From: Calditrichia bacterium
GTDB lineage: Bacteria; Calditrichota; Calditrichia; RBG-13-44-9; J075
Length of the DNA: 64,000 bases
Assembly: GCA_028284445.1 (NCBI GenBank)
Contig: JANQRS010000067.1
Coordinates: 1 to 64,000 of the forward strand
Direction: 5' to 3'
Shown piece after piece: positions 49,659-57,480 of the stretch. Position numbers and translations under genes: made by a program. How positions within the stretch are numbered: the first letter of the stretch is position 1; each line of letters begins with the position of its first letter. The notes below the pieces were generated by a model that saw nothing but the letters and a program-made list of their open reading frames with translations, had not been told where the DNA came from and did no database searches.

Positions 49659-51401
49659 ATGAAACAATGCTACAAACGCCAGGTGGTGGTTATTGCTGCT
49701 GCATTTCTCGCTTTTACCCTGATGCTCATGTCTTGTGAAACTGAAAAGGTCGTGACCGAGACTGTGGAAGTGTTGGTGAGAGATACCGTAGCTGTAAGCA
49801 TCATTAGCGTTGATTCCATATTTGTTGCCGCAGATTCCGTTACTGAGGGCGCCAGTGTTGAACTAACTGCCAGCGTCAGTTTTAACGGCGATACCGGTCC
49901 TTTGAATTATAGTTGGTTTACAACAGACGGCGTTTTTATCGGCGAGAGTGAGAACGATACCGTTACCTGGAAGGCGCCGGATGAAGCCGGCGCATATATG
50001 GTATCTGTCCACATCACTGACGGCGACAATATTGGCATCGGCAGCCGGTTTATTGGTGTCGGTATGTATGTGCCGAGCGCCTCGCCCTTTTTTCTTGGAG
50101 ATGTGAATTGTATGACTTGCCATGGCGATCAGCATGTGGCCTGGGAAGAAACCGGACACGCCGAAGCCTGGGCAAGTTTAGAGGCGGCGGGAGTGCGTTC
50201 CTTTTGTATTCGTTGCCATACTGTCGGCTACGATGGACCTCCAGGCAACGGCGGCTACGACGAAACACCGATCTCGCGCTACGAAAATGTGCAGTGTGAA
50301 AGCTGTCACGGTCCGGCTTCCGAGCACGTTGCTGATTTGGATCCGTCAAAAGTCAGCATAGATTACGGTGCCTTGCAATGTGCCACTTGTCATCAGGGTA
50401 CGCATCATCCCTATTTTGATGAGTGGGAAAATTCACCGCACAATTTCGACTCCACATTTTTTGCAACAGGGAATGCCGCCTGTCAAGGTTGTCATGAAGG
50501 TGTTGCTGCTTCGATAAGGCTTTCCGGCGACCTCAGTCAATTTTACGGCGCAGGTCCAATCCTTGGCCGTCCCTCTGCGGAGGAGCAGCCTCACCGCCCG
50601 GTTACCTGCCAAACCTGTCATGATCCACATGATGGAGAAAATCCCGGTCAGTTGCGCACCGTTGCTGACGTGCCGCTGGTGACAGCAAACGGCGAATCGC
50701 CGGTCATCACTGTTGGCGGCAGCGGCAAGCTTTGTATGCATTGCCACCACGCCCGGCGCGGACCGGATGACCAGGTGATCAATGGATACGCCCATTTTGG
50801 TCCTCATGCCAATCCTCAGGCCGATATGATGCTCGGCGCCAGCGCTTATCATGCTGTCGCAGAGGAAGATTTTGTATGGGCCGGTCCGTCGCATCTCAAT
50901 GTCCAGAATAGCTGTAAAACCTGCCACCTGAACACCAGCGAATACCAGGGACCGAATGCACCGGCAGTGACCGGTCACTCATTCCAGCCAACGGTGGCTG
51001 CTTGTGCCGGATGTCATGGACCTATAAATGACTTCGATGAGATCATGGCACTGGAAGATTTTGACGGCGATGGTTCGGTTGAGGGCGTGCAGAGCGAAGT
51101 TCAGGGATTGATGGCTGTTCTTGAAGATGAACTTTGGGCATCCTTTGTTGGCCGGGGACTGGACACTACCGGTCTGGATTTGGAGGATATCCTGGGGTCT
51201 GATTCTCTTTCAACCCTGCTCGAGCGAGAATCGGGATATAACTGGGCCTTTGTTCACGACGATAAGAGTCATGGTATTCATAATCCGGATTATGCTGTTC
51301 AGTTGCTGCAGCAAAGCATTATGCATTTGACCGGTTCGCTGCCTCAGGGAGCAGTCGTGCTATCGTCGCGTTCAGACGACGTTGTGGCCGGCAAATTCTA
51401 G
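49659..51401 (+). CDS. Nine-haem cytochrome c lipoprotein with N-terminal Ig/PKD-like domain
   Basis: 580 aa, Shine-Dalgarno AAGGAGGAG. Signal with lipobox LMSC (lipoprotein). Residues about 60-135 read as a PKD/Ig-like domain (GPLNYSWFTTDGVFIGESEN, GAYMVSVHITDGD). Haem sites: CMTCH, CIRCH, CESCH, CATCH, CQGCH, CQTCH, CMHCH, CKTCH, CAGCH. Near the C-terminus DDKSHGIHNPDYAVQLLQQS is the helix motif seen in NrfA/multihaem cytochrome relatives. First gene of the rightward operon; probably outer-membrane anchored and facing either side of the barrel encoded next. Confidence 0.9.
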   Translation: MKQCYKRQVVVIAAAFLAFTLMLMSCETEKVVTETVEVLVRDTVAVSIISVDSIFVAADSVTEGASVELTASVSFNGDTGPLNYSWFTTDGVFIGESENDTVTWKAPDEAGAYMVSVHITDGDNIGIGSRFIGVGMYVPSASPFFLGDVNCMTCHGDQHVAWEETGHAEAWASLEAAGVRSFCIRCHTVGYDGPPGNGGYDETPISRYENVQCESCHGPASEHVADLDPSKVSIDYGALQCATCHQGTHHPYFDEWENSPHNFDSTFFATGNAACQGCHEGVAASIRLSGDLSQFYGAGPILGRPSAEEQPHRPVTCQTCHDPHDGENPGQLRTVADVPLVTANGESPVITVGGSGKLCMHCHHARRGPDDQVINGYAHFGPHANPQADMMLGASAYHAVAEEDFVWAGPSHLNVQNSCKTCHLNTSEYQGPNAPAVTGHSFQPTVAACAGCHGPINDFDEIMALEDFDGDGSVEGVQSEVQGLMAVLEDELWASFVGRGLDTTGLDLEDILGSDSLSTLLERESGYNWAFVHDDKSHGIHNPDYAVQLLQQSIMHLTGSLPQGAVVLSSRSDDVVAGKF

Positions 51402-51457
51402 CAACGGGAACAACCTGCGGCGTTGTGAGGGCAGTAAAAACAGATGGGAAGATGAGA

Positions 51458-52627
51458 ATGAGATTACGATTGTGCCTGCTCCTTTTATGCATGGCCGGAA
51501 CAGCCATGTATGGTCAATTCCATATCCGTGGACAGCTACACTCAACGCTCTATGCTTTTGATACCCCTCAGGTAGAGCAGGCCAATTTCTACCAGGGTCT
51601 ACAGTTCCGCATCAATAACGAAAAGGCCCCATCGAGCTATTTCAATACCGCCTTTCGGGTCGCCAAACAGGGTGACAGCGATTGGGATGATCGCATCTAT
51701 AATTTCTATGGTAATTACGGTAATACATTTGATCGCTTTCAGGTAAGGGTAGGCCGCCAGTTTATTTATCAAGGTGTGGTTAACGGAACGCTTGACGGGC
51801 TGGGAATAAAATTTAGACTGGTTCCGAAATTGACGATTCGCGGCTTTGCCGGTTTGGAAGCCCCTTTCACGCGCGATTTTCGGATTGTTGAAAGCGATAG
51901 CAATGCCTTTGGTGCTCACCTTTCTTACCGCGCGGGCAAGGCTGTCAACTTGGATATCAGCTACTTTCAGCGCCGCCGTAACGAGGCTACAGTATGGAAT
52001 ATTGTCGGTACGGCTTTGAATGGCAATCCCTGGTCTGATTTTCATTACTACGTTGACGTCCGCCATAATCTGGAGAGTGAACAACTCCAGGGCCTGAGAT
52101 TCCGGCTGGACTATTATTTTGGCGCCTTCGGATTTTCCGGTGAATTCAACCGGCAGCGTCCGAGGATTCAGCAAGACTCTTATTTTCGCATCTTTCAAAT
52201 CTCGGAATTCAGTCAATTCCGAGGCGGCGTCAACTATACGCTGGGCCAAATGCAGTTTGGTGCTCAGTATTTGTTCACCGACTTCTACATCGAACAAGGC
52301 AACCAGTTGATTGTTAATGCCGCTACCGAGTGGGGGTATCTGGGATTGGTTTTTCAGAATGGTTATGGTGGGGAAAATATTGGTGTATTCGGGGATGTGC
52401 GATATGAACTACTTTCCAACCTGACCGTCAAGCTATTCAGCAGCTATTACAATTACGAGCGCCAAACGACCGATATCAGCGAAGATGCAACTTCATTTTC
52501 AGCTGGATTTCTTTATCAGCCCTTTCAGCCGCTGGCGTTGCAAGCTGAGGTTCAGGAAAGTATCAACTCGACATATGACAATGATTTACGAGGCTTGTTC
52601 AGGCTCATCTATTCATTCCGGAAATAG
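51458..52627 (+). CDS. Outer-membrane beta-barrel (porin-like), probable porin of a porin-cytochrome conduit
   Basis: About 389 aa. ATG 51458 is preferred (GGGAAG 6 bp upstream); ATG 51452 and GTG 51425 are alternatives. After the signal peptide (ending AMYGQ) the whole protein is alternating amphipathic beta-strands with aromatic girdles (FHIRGQLHSTLYAFD, FDRFQVRVGRQFIYQG, LRFRLDYYFGAFGFSGEFNR) and ends GLFRLIYSFRK. The size fits an 18-20 strand barrel like the OmbB/MtrB-type partners of multihaem cytochromes, but sequence identity to those is not claimed. It is sandwiched between cytochrome genes (9-haem before; 11-haem and CX4CH-type after), the key argument for a porin-cytochrome complex. 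Confidence 0.8.
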   Translation: MRLRLCLLLLCMAGTAMYGQFHIRGQLHSTLYAFDTPQVEQANFYQGLQFRINNEKAPSSYFNTAFRVAKQGDSDWDDRIYNFYGNYGNTFDRFQVRVGRQFIYQGVVNGTLDGLGIKFRLVPKLTIRGFAGLEAPFTRDFRIVESDSNAFGAHLSYRAGKAVNLDISYFQRRRNEATVWNIVGTALNGNPWSDFHYYVDVRHNLESEQLQGLRFRLDYYFGAFGFSGEFNRQRPRIQQDSYFRIFQISEFSQFRGGVNYTLGQMQFGAQYLFTDFYIEQGNQLIVNAATEWGYLGLVFQNGYGGENIGVFGDVRYELLSNLTVKLFSSYYNYERQTTDISEDATSFSAGFLYQPFQPLALQAEVQESINSTYDNDLRGLFRLIYSFRK

Positions 52628-52668
52628 GCTGTCGCCAATACCATCGCAATTTCAGGAGATTCAGACCT

Positions 52669-53562
52669 ATGAAGAATTGGCTTCTCGTGCTATTGACATT
52701 CGCGCTCTTGCTGCTGGTTGTAACGGCGATCGCTGATGGTCCAATGCAGCAAAACGATCCGAGATTTTCCCACGAGACGCATGTCGTGGATGAAGAGCTG
52801 GAATGTCTTGACTGTCATGAAGTGGCCGAGGAGAGTCAAGCTGGTAAAGATAACCTTTTTCCTGAACGCTCGGTTTGTATGGACTGCCACGATGAAGAAC
52901 CTGAGAAGACCCGATGGATGGCTCACCTCACTCCAATTAGCACTTACAGCGAAAAATTTTCCCATGAACAGCATCTTGGCGCCGGTGAGACCTGTGAAAG
53001 TTGTCATACGCCGATCAAGGCCGCAATGAAAAGTGAGAGATACGCTATTCCAAATATGAATGAGTGTATGACCTGCCATGAAAGCAAGGCAATCACAAAC
53101 GACTGTGCGAATTGCCATTTACCTGGGGAAAACTTGCTGCCGATGACCCATCGCCTGGTCAATTTTGATCGCAATCATGGTGATCTGGCATTGAATGGCG
53201 TTCGTATGGCCGGCAATAAGGACTGCGCTTCCTGTCACACTGAGCAGGCGTTCTGCCAGGACTGCCATGAATCCGACAACATTGACCGGCGGACACATGC
53301 CTTGAATTTCGAAGTAACTCATGCTTTGGTGGCTCAGATGAAAAAGCAGGAATGCGCCACCTGTCATACCGAACGCCAATTCTGTATTGACTGTCATCGC
53401 GATAATAATGTTTTGCCCCGAAACCATAAAGTTGGATGGACAAACAAGTTTGCCGGTGATGGTGGCCGTCACCGTATAGAAGCCCTGAATGATCTGGATG
53501 CCTGCCTGGCTTGCCATGAGCAAAACGCCGAAATTACCTGCGGCGGTTGTCATGGCAGTTGA
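52669..53562 (+). CDS. Periplasmic eleven-haem cytochrome c
   Basis: 297 aa with Shine-Dalgarno CAGGAGA and a signal peptide (cleavage near VTAIADG). Eleven CXXCH sites: CLDCH, CMDCH, CESCH, CMTCH, CANCH, CASCH, CQDCH, CATCH, CIDCH, CLACH, CGGCH, about one haem per 27 residues. FSHETHVV, FSHEQHLG and THRLVNFDRNH supply distal His residues, a cytochrome c3/c7-type style. With no lipobox it is probably soluble or barrel-embedded on the periplasmic side, in the position of OmaB-like partners. Confidence 0.92.
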   Translation: MKNWLLVLLTFALLLLVVTAIADGPMQQNDPRFSHETHVVDEELECLDCHEVAEESQAGKDNLFPERSVCMDCHDEEPEKTRWMAHLTPISTYSEKFSHEQHLGAGETCESCHTPIKAAMKSERYAIPNMNECMTCHESKAITNDCANCHLPGENLLPMTHRLVNFDRNHGDLALNGVRMAGNKDCASCHTEQAFCQDCHESDNIDRRTHALNFEVTHALVAQMKKQECATCHTERQFCIDCHRDNNVLPRNHKVGWTNKFAGDGGRHRIEALNDLDACLACHEQNAEITCGGCHGS

Positions 53563-53610
53563 TCCCGGCAGCAAGCGGCGCACCTTGAACCATATCTTGC
53601 GGGAAATCTT

Positions 53611-54609
53611 ATGAAAAACATCTTTCGACCGGCAATATTGATATTGACGATTGGCGCTATTCTGATCGCTTGCGTGGATGAAAAGGACCCGGTTGCTGTT
53701 ACCACACATCCGGCAGGTTTCAACGATAAAAACTCGGCTGACTTTCATGGTACTGTATTGTTGACGGAAAGTCTGTCATTTGCCAGTTGTCAAAGCTGTC
53801 ACGGTGCTGACTACAAAGGGGGTACGAGCGAAATTTCCTGCTCCTCATCCGGATGTCATGCGAACTATCCGCATCCTGAGAATTTCGCAAGTCCGGCGTC
53901 ACCGGAAGGGCATGCCTCGTTCATTGCCAGTGCAGTAGATTGGGATATCAGTGAATGTCAAAGCTGTCACGGTATCGACTATAGCGGGAATGGTTTTGCT
54001 GAAAAAAACTGCCTTACTTGCCACACGCAGCCTGATGGACCGGAAGATTGTAGCACCTGTCACGGCGGTGCCGAAAATGCAGCGCCACCCCGCGATTTGA
54101 ATGATAATACCTCGATTAGCCTCCGGACGGTTGGGGCGCATCAGATTCATTTGTCCGGTACCCAGTGGAGCACATTCACCACCGGCAAATGCGAAAGCTG
54201 CCACAATGTACCCGGTAGCCTTGCTGCAAGCGGTCACCTGGACGATTTACCCGGCAGCGAGGTGGTTTTTAATGCGTTTGCTTCCTTTAATGGAACGCTG
54301 TCGCCTCAATGGAGCCGGAGCGATGCTTCGTGCAGCAATGTCTATTGCCATGGGAATTTTGAATTTCGAAAAGAAGATAGTGATTATCCCTGGGCGTATA
54401 TCGAACCGGTCATGCGTGGTAATAATCCTCGAATGATTTGGACCAGTCAGGGGGGCGGCCAAACACTTTGCGGGACCTGCCACGGTTTACCACCTCAAGG
54501 TCACATTCCTGGTCAGAACTGTGAAGGGTGCCACAGCCGGGTTGTGGATGCCAACTTCAACATTACCAATCCATATCTACATATCAACGGTAAGATAGAG
54601 GTCTTTTAG
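53611..54609 (+). CDS. Outer-surface-type multihaem lipoprotein with CX4CH sites
   Basis: 332 aa; lipobox ILIAC. Seven CXXCH (CQSCH, CQSCH, CLTCH, CSTCH, CESCH, CGTCH, CEGCH) plus two CX4CH sites (CSSSGCH, CSNVYCH). The CSNVYCHG ... CGTCHGLPPQGH arrangement is the CX4CH/CXXCH domain known from Geobacter-type outer cytochromes. The paired FASCQSCHGADYKGG / SECQSCHGIDYSGN segments show an internal duplication. Probably the terminal, cell-exterior cytochrome of the conduit. Last gene of the rightward operon. Confidence 0.88.
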   Translation: MKNIFRPAILILTIGAILIACVDEKDPVAVTTHPAGFNDKNSADFHGTVLLTESLSFASCQSCHGADYKGGTSEISCSSSGCHANYPHPENFASPASPEGHASFIASAVDWDISECQSCHGIDYSGNGFAEKNCLTCHTQPDGPEDCSTCHGGAENAAPPRDLNDNTSISLRTVGAHQIHLSGTQWSTFTTGKCESCHNVPGSLAASGHLDDLPGSEVVFNAFASFNGTLSPQWSRSDASCSNVYCHGNFEFRKEDSDYPWAYIEPVMRGNNPRMIWTSQGGGQTLCGTCHGLPPQGHIPGQNCEGCHSRVVDANFNITNPYLHINGKIEVF

Positions 54610-54723
54610 CGAATGCCTTGGAGATGGCATCTTCGCTCATTCCCCGGCTAGAAAAGAAACCCGGGTCTGTGATACGTCATCCCGCAAGCTGGATTCTCAA
54701 GGTGAAAAGAAATTTATTATAAT

Positions 54724-54758
54724 TGTTCATTGTTCATTGTTCATTGTTCATTGTTCAT
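54724..54758. repeat. Heptamer tandem array (TGTTCAT)5
   Basis: Five perfect TGTTCAT units in the gap between the convergent cytochrome operon and the esterase gene, ending 8 bp before the esterase stop codon. Confidence 0.9.
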
Positions 54759-54765
54759 TTGTCAT

Positions 54766-56184
54766 TTAATTTCTGCCACTGCCACTGCCACTGCCACTGC
54801 CACTGCCACTGCCACTGCCACTGCCACTGCCACTGCCACTGCCACTGCCACTGCCACTGCCAACCGCCTGGCGCCGTTGCGCTGCCATCCATTCCATGAT
54901 CGTCGTTGGTCTGCCATCTACGAGAACCGGAGACCCGTCGAAGTCATGCCGGCTGCGATTGGCGTGCACGTAAATCCACGACAAGTGACCGTTGTAGCGA
55001 TAATTCTCGCCACCGTAGAAACCTGTAATGTCTATCACATGATCGTATAATGAGTAGATGGTATTCTTGGCCCCGGCGGCGATAAGCCGTTTGTAGACCG
55101 GCGTGGCCGTTCCATCTGCCGGCGTCACACTATCATCCCGGGAATGAACAAACCACAGCGGGACATCCTTAATGCGGTCAATCTCTTCATCTAAAATATC
55201 TTTGGATTGATAGGCCAGTGCCACAATGAATCCTGCTGCAAAATATTCCGGATAAAGAATGATGAGCTTCAGGCTCATGTAGCCGCCGTTCGAACAGCCG
55301 CCGACGTAAATGCGCTTTTGATCAATTTGCGGATGCTCAGCAACAAAGTTGCGAATCAGGGCCATCAATGCCGGGTTGTAGGCGTCGTTTTCCCGCCCCT
55401 GGAAATAATTTCCGCTTTTGTTGTGCATCCAGGCGCCCGGTGTCTGCGGCACCAGGACATAGGCGCCGCCAAAAAGCGCTTGTATATCATCAGAAGCGTA
55501 ATTTGCAGCGCGATTGGCTAAAAGGGGAATGGTGGTGTCGGTGCCCCCTTCGCCGCCGCCGTGCAACCAAATGATTAGCGGTCGCTTGCTTTCTGTATTT
55601 TCCGGCGCAAAGGAGGCATAGGTCAGATCGACATTGCTGGCCTTGTGGTTGAATTTGCCATCCAAATCGAATTGATCAACCAGAGGGAATATCCGCCCGC
55701 CTTCTTCATCCCACAAATTTCCCGAGGATTTATGGCGAATAGCCAATTCATAATCCACCCAGCGGGTGCCGACACATTTGTCGCTGAAAATAAATTGCAA
55801 GGGCGACCCGAGATAGAGATCGGGGCCGACAGCAAGTACCAGGGTAATGTGTCTGCCTTCCGCTTGCCGCTTACCTTCGGCATCTGAAACAAAGGCGTAG
55901 ACAATGTGGCGCACCCCTGCCTTATGCTCAGGCGGGAATTCAACGCAGTCGCTATGGCGCTCAGCTCTTACCTCATACTCAGCGGCATTGACTGAGGTGA
56001 CTGCTTTATCCAGGGGCAATATGACCTGACTGACTGCTGCGCCCCAATCAAAACCTTCGATCACCGCGGTATATTTCCCGCTGTTGCCAGCATCGTCCGC
56101 CTGCAAGGCTGAACAGCAAATTAGCAGGCTGGCCGTAAAGACATGAGCAAAAAATGAACGACGAATCCCAAGCTGATTATGCAT
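54766..56184 (-). CDS. Secreted alpha/beta hydrolase (esterase) with (Gly-Ser)15 tail
   Basis: About 472 aa from ATG 56184 (GGAG upstream; TTG 56202 also possible). Signal peptide ends near ALQAD. After a beta-rich N-terminal part (to about residue 195) the hydrolase domain shows PLIIWLHGGGEGGTD (oxyanion loop), YVGGCSNGGYMSLKL (Ser nucleophile), FVHSRDDSVTPADG (Asp) and YNGHLSWIYVH (His): a complete triad of the carboxylesterase/PHB-depolymerase-like type. The C-terminus ends in about fifteen GS dipeptides and RN, encoded by the hexamer array at 54773. No sorting domain is present. Confidence 0.85.
   Translation of the reverse strand: MHNQLGIRRSFFAHVFTASLLICCSALQADDAGNSGKYTAVIEGFDWGAAVSQVILPLDKAVTSVNAAEYEVRAERHSDCVEFPPEHKAGVRHIVYAFVSDAEGKRQAEGRHITLVLAVGPDLYLGSPLQFIFSDKCVGTRWVDYELAIRHKSSGNLWDEEGGRIFPLVDQFDLDGKFNHKASNVDLTYASFAPENTESKRPLIIWLHGGGEGGTDTTIPLLANRAANYASDDIQALFGGAYVLVPQTPGAWMHNKSGNYFQGRENDAYNPALMALIRNFVAEHPQIDQKRIYVGGCSNGGYMSLKLIILYPEYFAAGFIVALAYQSKDILDEEIDRIKDVPLWFVHSRDDSVTPADGTATPVYKRLIAAGAKNTIYSLYDHVIDITGFYGGENYRYNGHLSWIYVHANRSRHDFDGSPVLVDGRPTTIMEWMAAQRRQAVGSGSGSGSGSGSGSGSGSGSGSGSGSGSGRN
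54773..54862 (-). repeat. Hexanucleotide microsatellite (CTGCCA)15 within the esterase 3' end
   Basis: Fifteen perfect CTGCCA units on the + strand; on the coding strand TGGCAG units encode alternating Gly-Ser. Length changes by whole units keep the frame, so tail length could vary between cells. Confidence 0.95.
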
Positions 56185-56241
56185 CACTGTAATTGGCTCC
56201 AATGATAGTCTGCTTTGTGCATAGTTGCATGTTGTTGGATG

Positions 56242-57216
56242 TTAGTCCGTTTCGGGCGTAAAGCGATCAAACGTGTGATGAATCGCCGGCAAGGTCCGCA
56301 AGTATTCGTAGATAGCACCGAGATCATCCTCGGTCATATCCTTCAGGAGCATCCAGGGCATCGGTGATTGTACGTCACCCTTTGCGACGGTTGGCAGCTG
56401 AAAAGTTGAGTCACTGTATGCCTTGAATCGTGTAACGAAATCTTCCTTGCTCCAAGTACCGATACCTGTTTCATTGTCGGCTGTCAGATTTGGCGCCCTG
56501 CCGACCCCGAATCCCGGCAAAACGAATTCGTGGCCACCGGAAAATTCTTGTCCGGGAATCGGCATACCTTGCTCAATTGGACTGTGGCAGAAGAAGCAGC
56601 CGCCAATGCGTGCCAGGTATTTGCCCTTGCCCACCACATCTGCGGGATCCAGCGTCGGCGTCGGTTCCGGATTCTCCGGCACCGTCCTGAAAATCAGGTT
56701 CAATGGGAAGTTGGCAGTAGATATTGGCACATCATTTTCGATGGGTTCTATAGTGCGCAGATACGCAACGATCGCGTATGCGTCTTCGGTTGTCATATAG
56801 CGATATTCCGGATAAGGCATCATCGGGAGCAATGGACGGCCGTCCTTGCTAACGCCTGTCGTAATCGCCTGTAAAATTTCACCGTCCGTCCAATCGCCCA
56901 GTGCCGCCGGGGTAATATTGGAAGCATACACAGCGCCGGGAGCACCGGGAATCATCTCGCCGCCTTTGCCCCAGGTGCCCTCGACTGGCGGGCCGCTAAA
57001 ATATTTATAGTCCTTAGTGGAGTGGCAATCAAAGCATAATGAGACGTTTTTTGCCAGATATTCGCCCCGGGCAATGCGTTCTGCGGTTCTTTCAATAGTG
57101 ATGTCAGGTGCAGCATCTACTTTCGGAAAGGCCGTGTTGAGATAGATGATGCCGCCAACGGCGGCGAGCGCGACGAGACCGACCAGTCCCGCCAGGATAT
57201 ACAGTATTCGTTTCAT
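56242..57216 (-). CDS. Membrane-anchored dihaem cytochrome c
   Basis: About 324 aa from ATG 57216 (GGGGGAA upstream). One N-terminal transmembrane anchor (ILYILAGLVGLVALAAVGGI), then two class-I-like cytochrome c domains with CFDCH and CFFCH. Each has downstream Met-containing motifs (LLPMMPYPEYRYM, SPMPWMLLKDM) for axial ligands, and YAIVAYLRTI / GAIYEYLRTLP final helices. This resembles alcohol/aldehyde dehydrogenase-associated dihaem cytochromes. Independent of the EET operons but close to them. Confidence 0.88.
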   Translation of the reverse strand: MKRILYILAGLVGLVALAAVGGIIYLNTAFPKVDAAPDITIERTAERIARGEYLAKNVSLCFDCHSTKDYKYFSGPPVEGTWGKGGEMIPGAPGAVYASNITPAALGDWTDGEILQAITTGVSKDGRPLLPMMPYPEYRYMTTEDAYAIVAYLRTIEPIENDVPISTANFPLNLIFRTVPENPEPTPTLDPADVVGKGKYLARIGGCFFCHSPIEQGMPIPGQEFSGGHEFVLPGFGVGRAPNLTADNETGIGTWSKEDFVTRFKAYSDSTFQLPTVAKGDVQSPMPWMLLKDMTEDDLGAIYEYLRTLPAIHHTFDRFTPETD

Positions 57217-57351
57217 GGTTTCCCCCACAGATGTTAGTTACGATGCCGCATGGCAAGCAAGAGCAATGTCGCCTTACGGGCAATTTGTCGGCAGAGTATA
57301 AGGAATAAGCAACTTTAATGCAAGATTTGTAAGGGAGAGAAGAGGCGCTCT

Positions 57352-57430
57352 AAATTCCAAATTCCAACAGGAAAAATCCCAAACATACCGAAGGGGTTTT
57401 GGAATTTTTCCTGTTGGAATTTGGAATTTT
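57352..57430. repeat. Long inverted repeat with 29-bp arms built from heptamers
   Basis: The left arm (57352-57380) and right arm (57401-57430) are reverse complements with one mismatch around a 20-nt spacer. The outer part of each arm is a 7-nt direct repeat (AAATTCC twice; GGAATTT twice). It lies between the dihaem cytochrome and propeller genes and could act as a cruciform or terminator, though no T-run follows. Confidence 0.8.
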
Positions 57431-57480
57431 GGCCACGTAATGATCATTGCTTGGGACTTCAATTCTGTGTCGGGTCTACG

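Noticed and set aside
54730..55050. + strand open frame with an Ala-Thr repeat
   Set aside because: It is the shadow of the Gly-Ser microsatellite of the esterase gene on the other strand; no start signal and no family.
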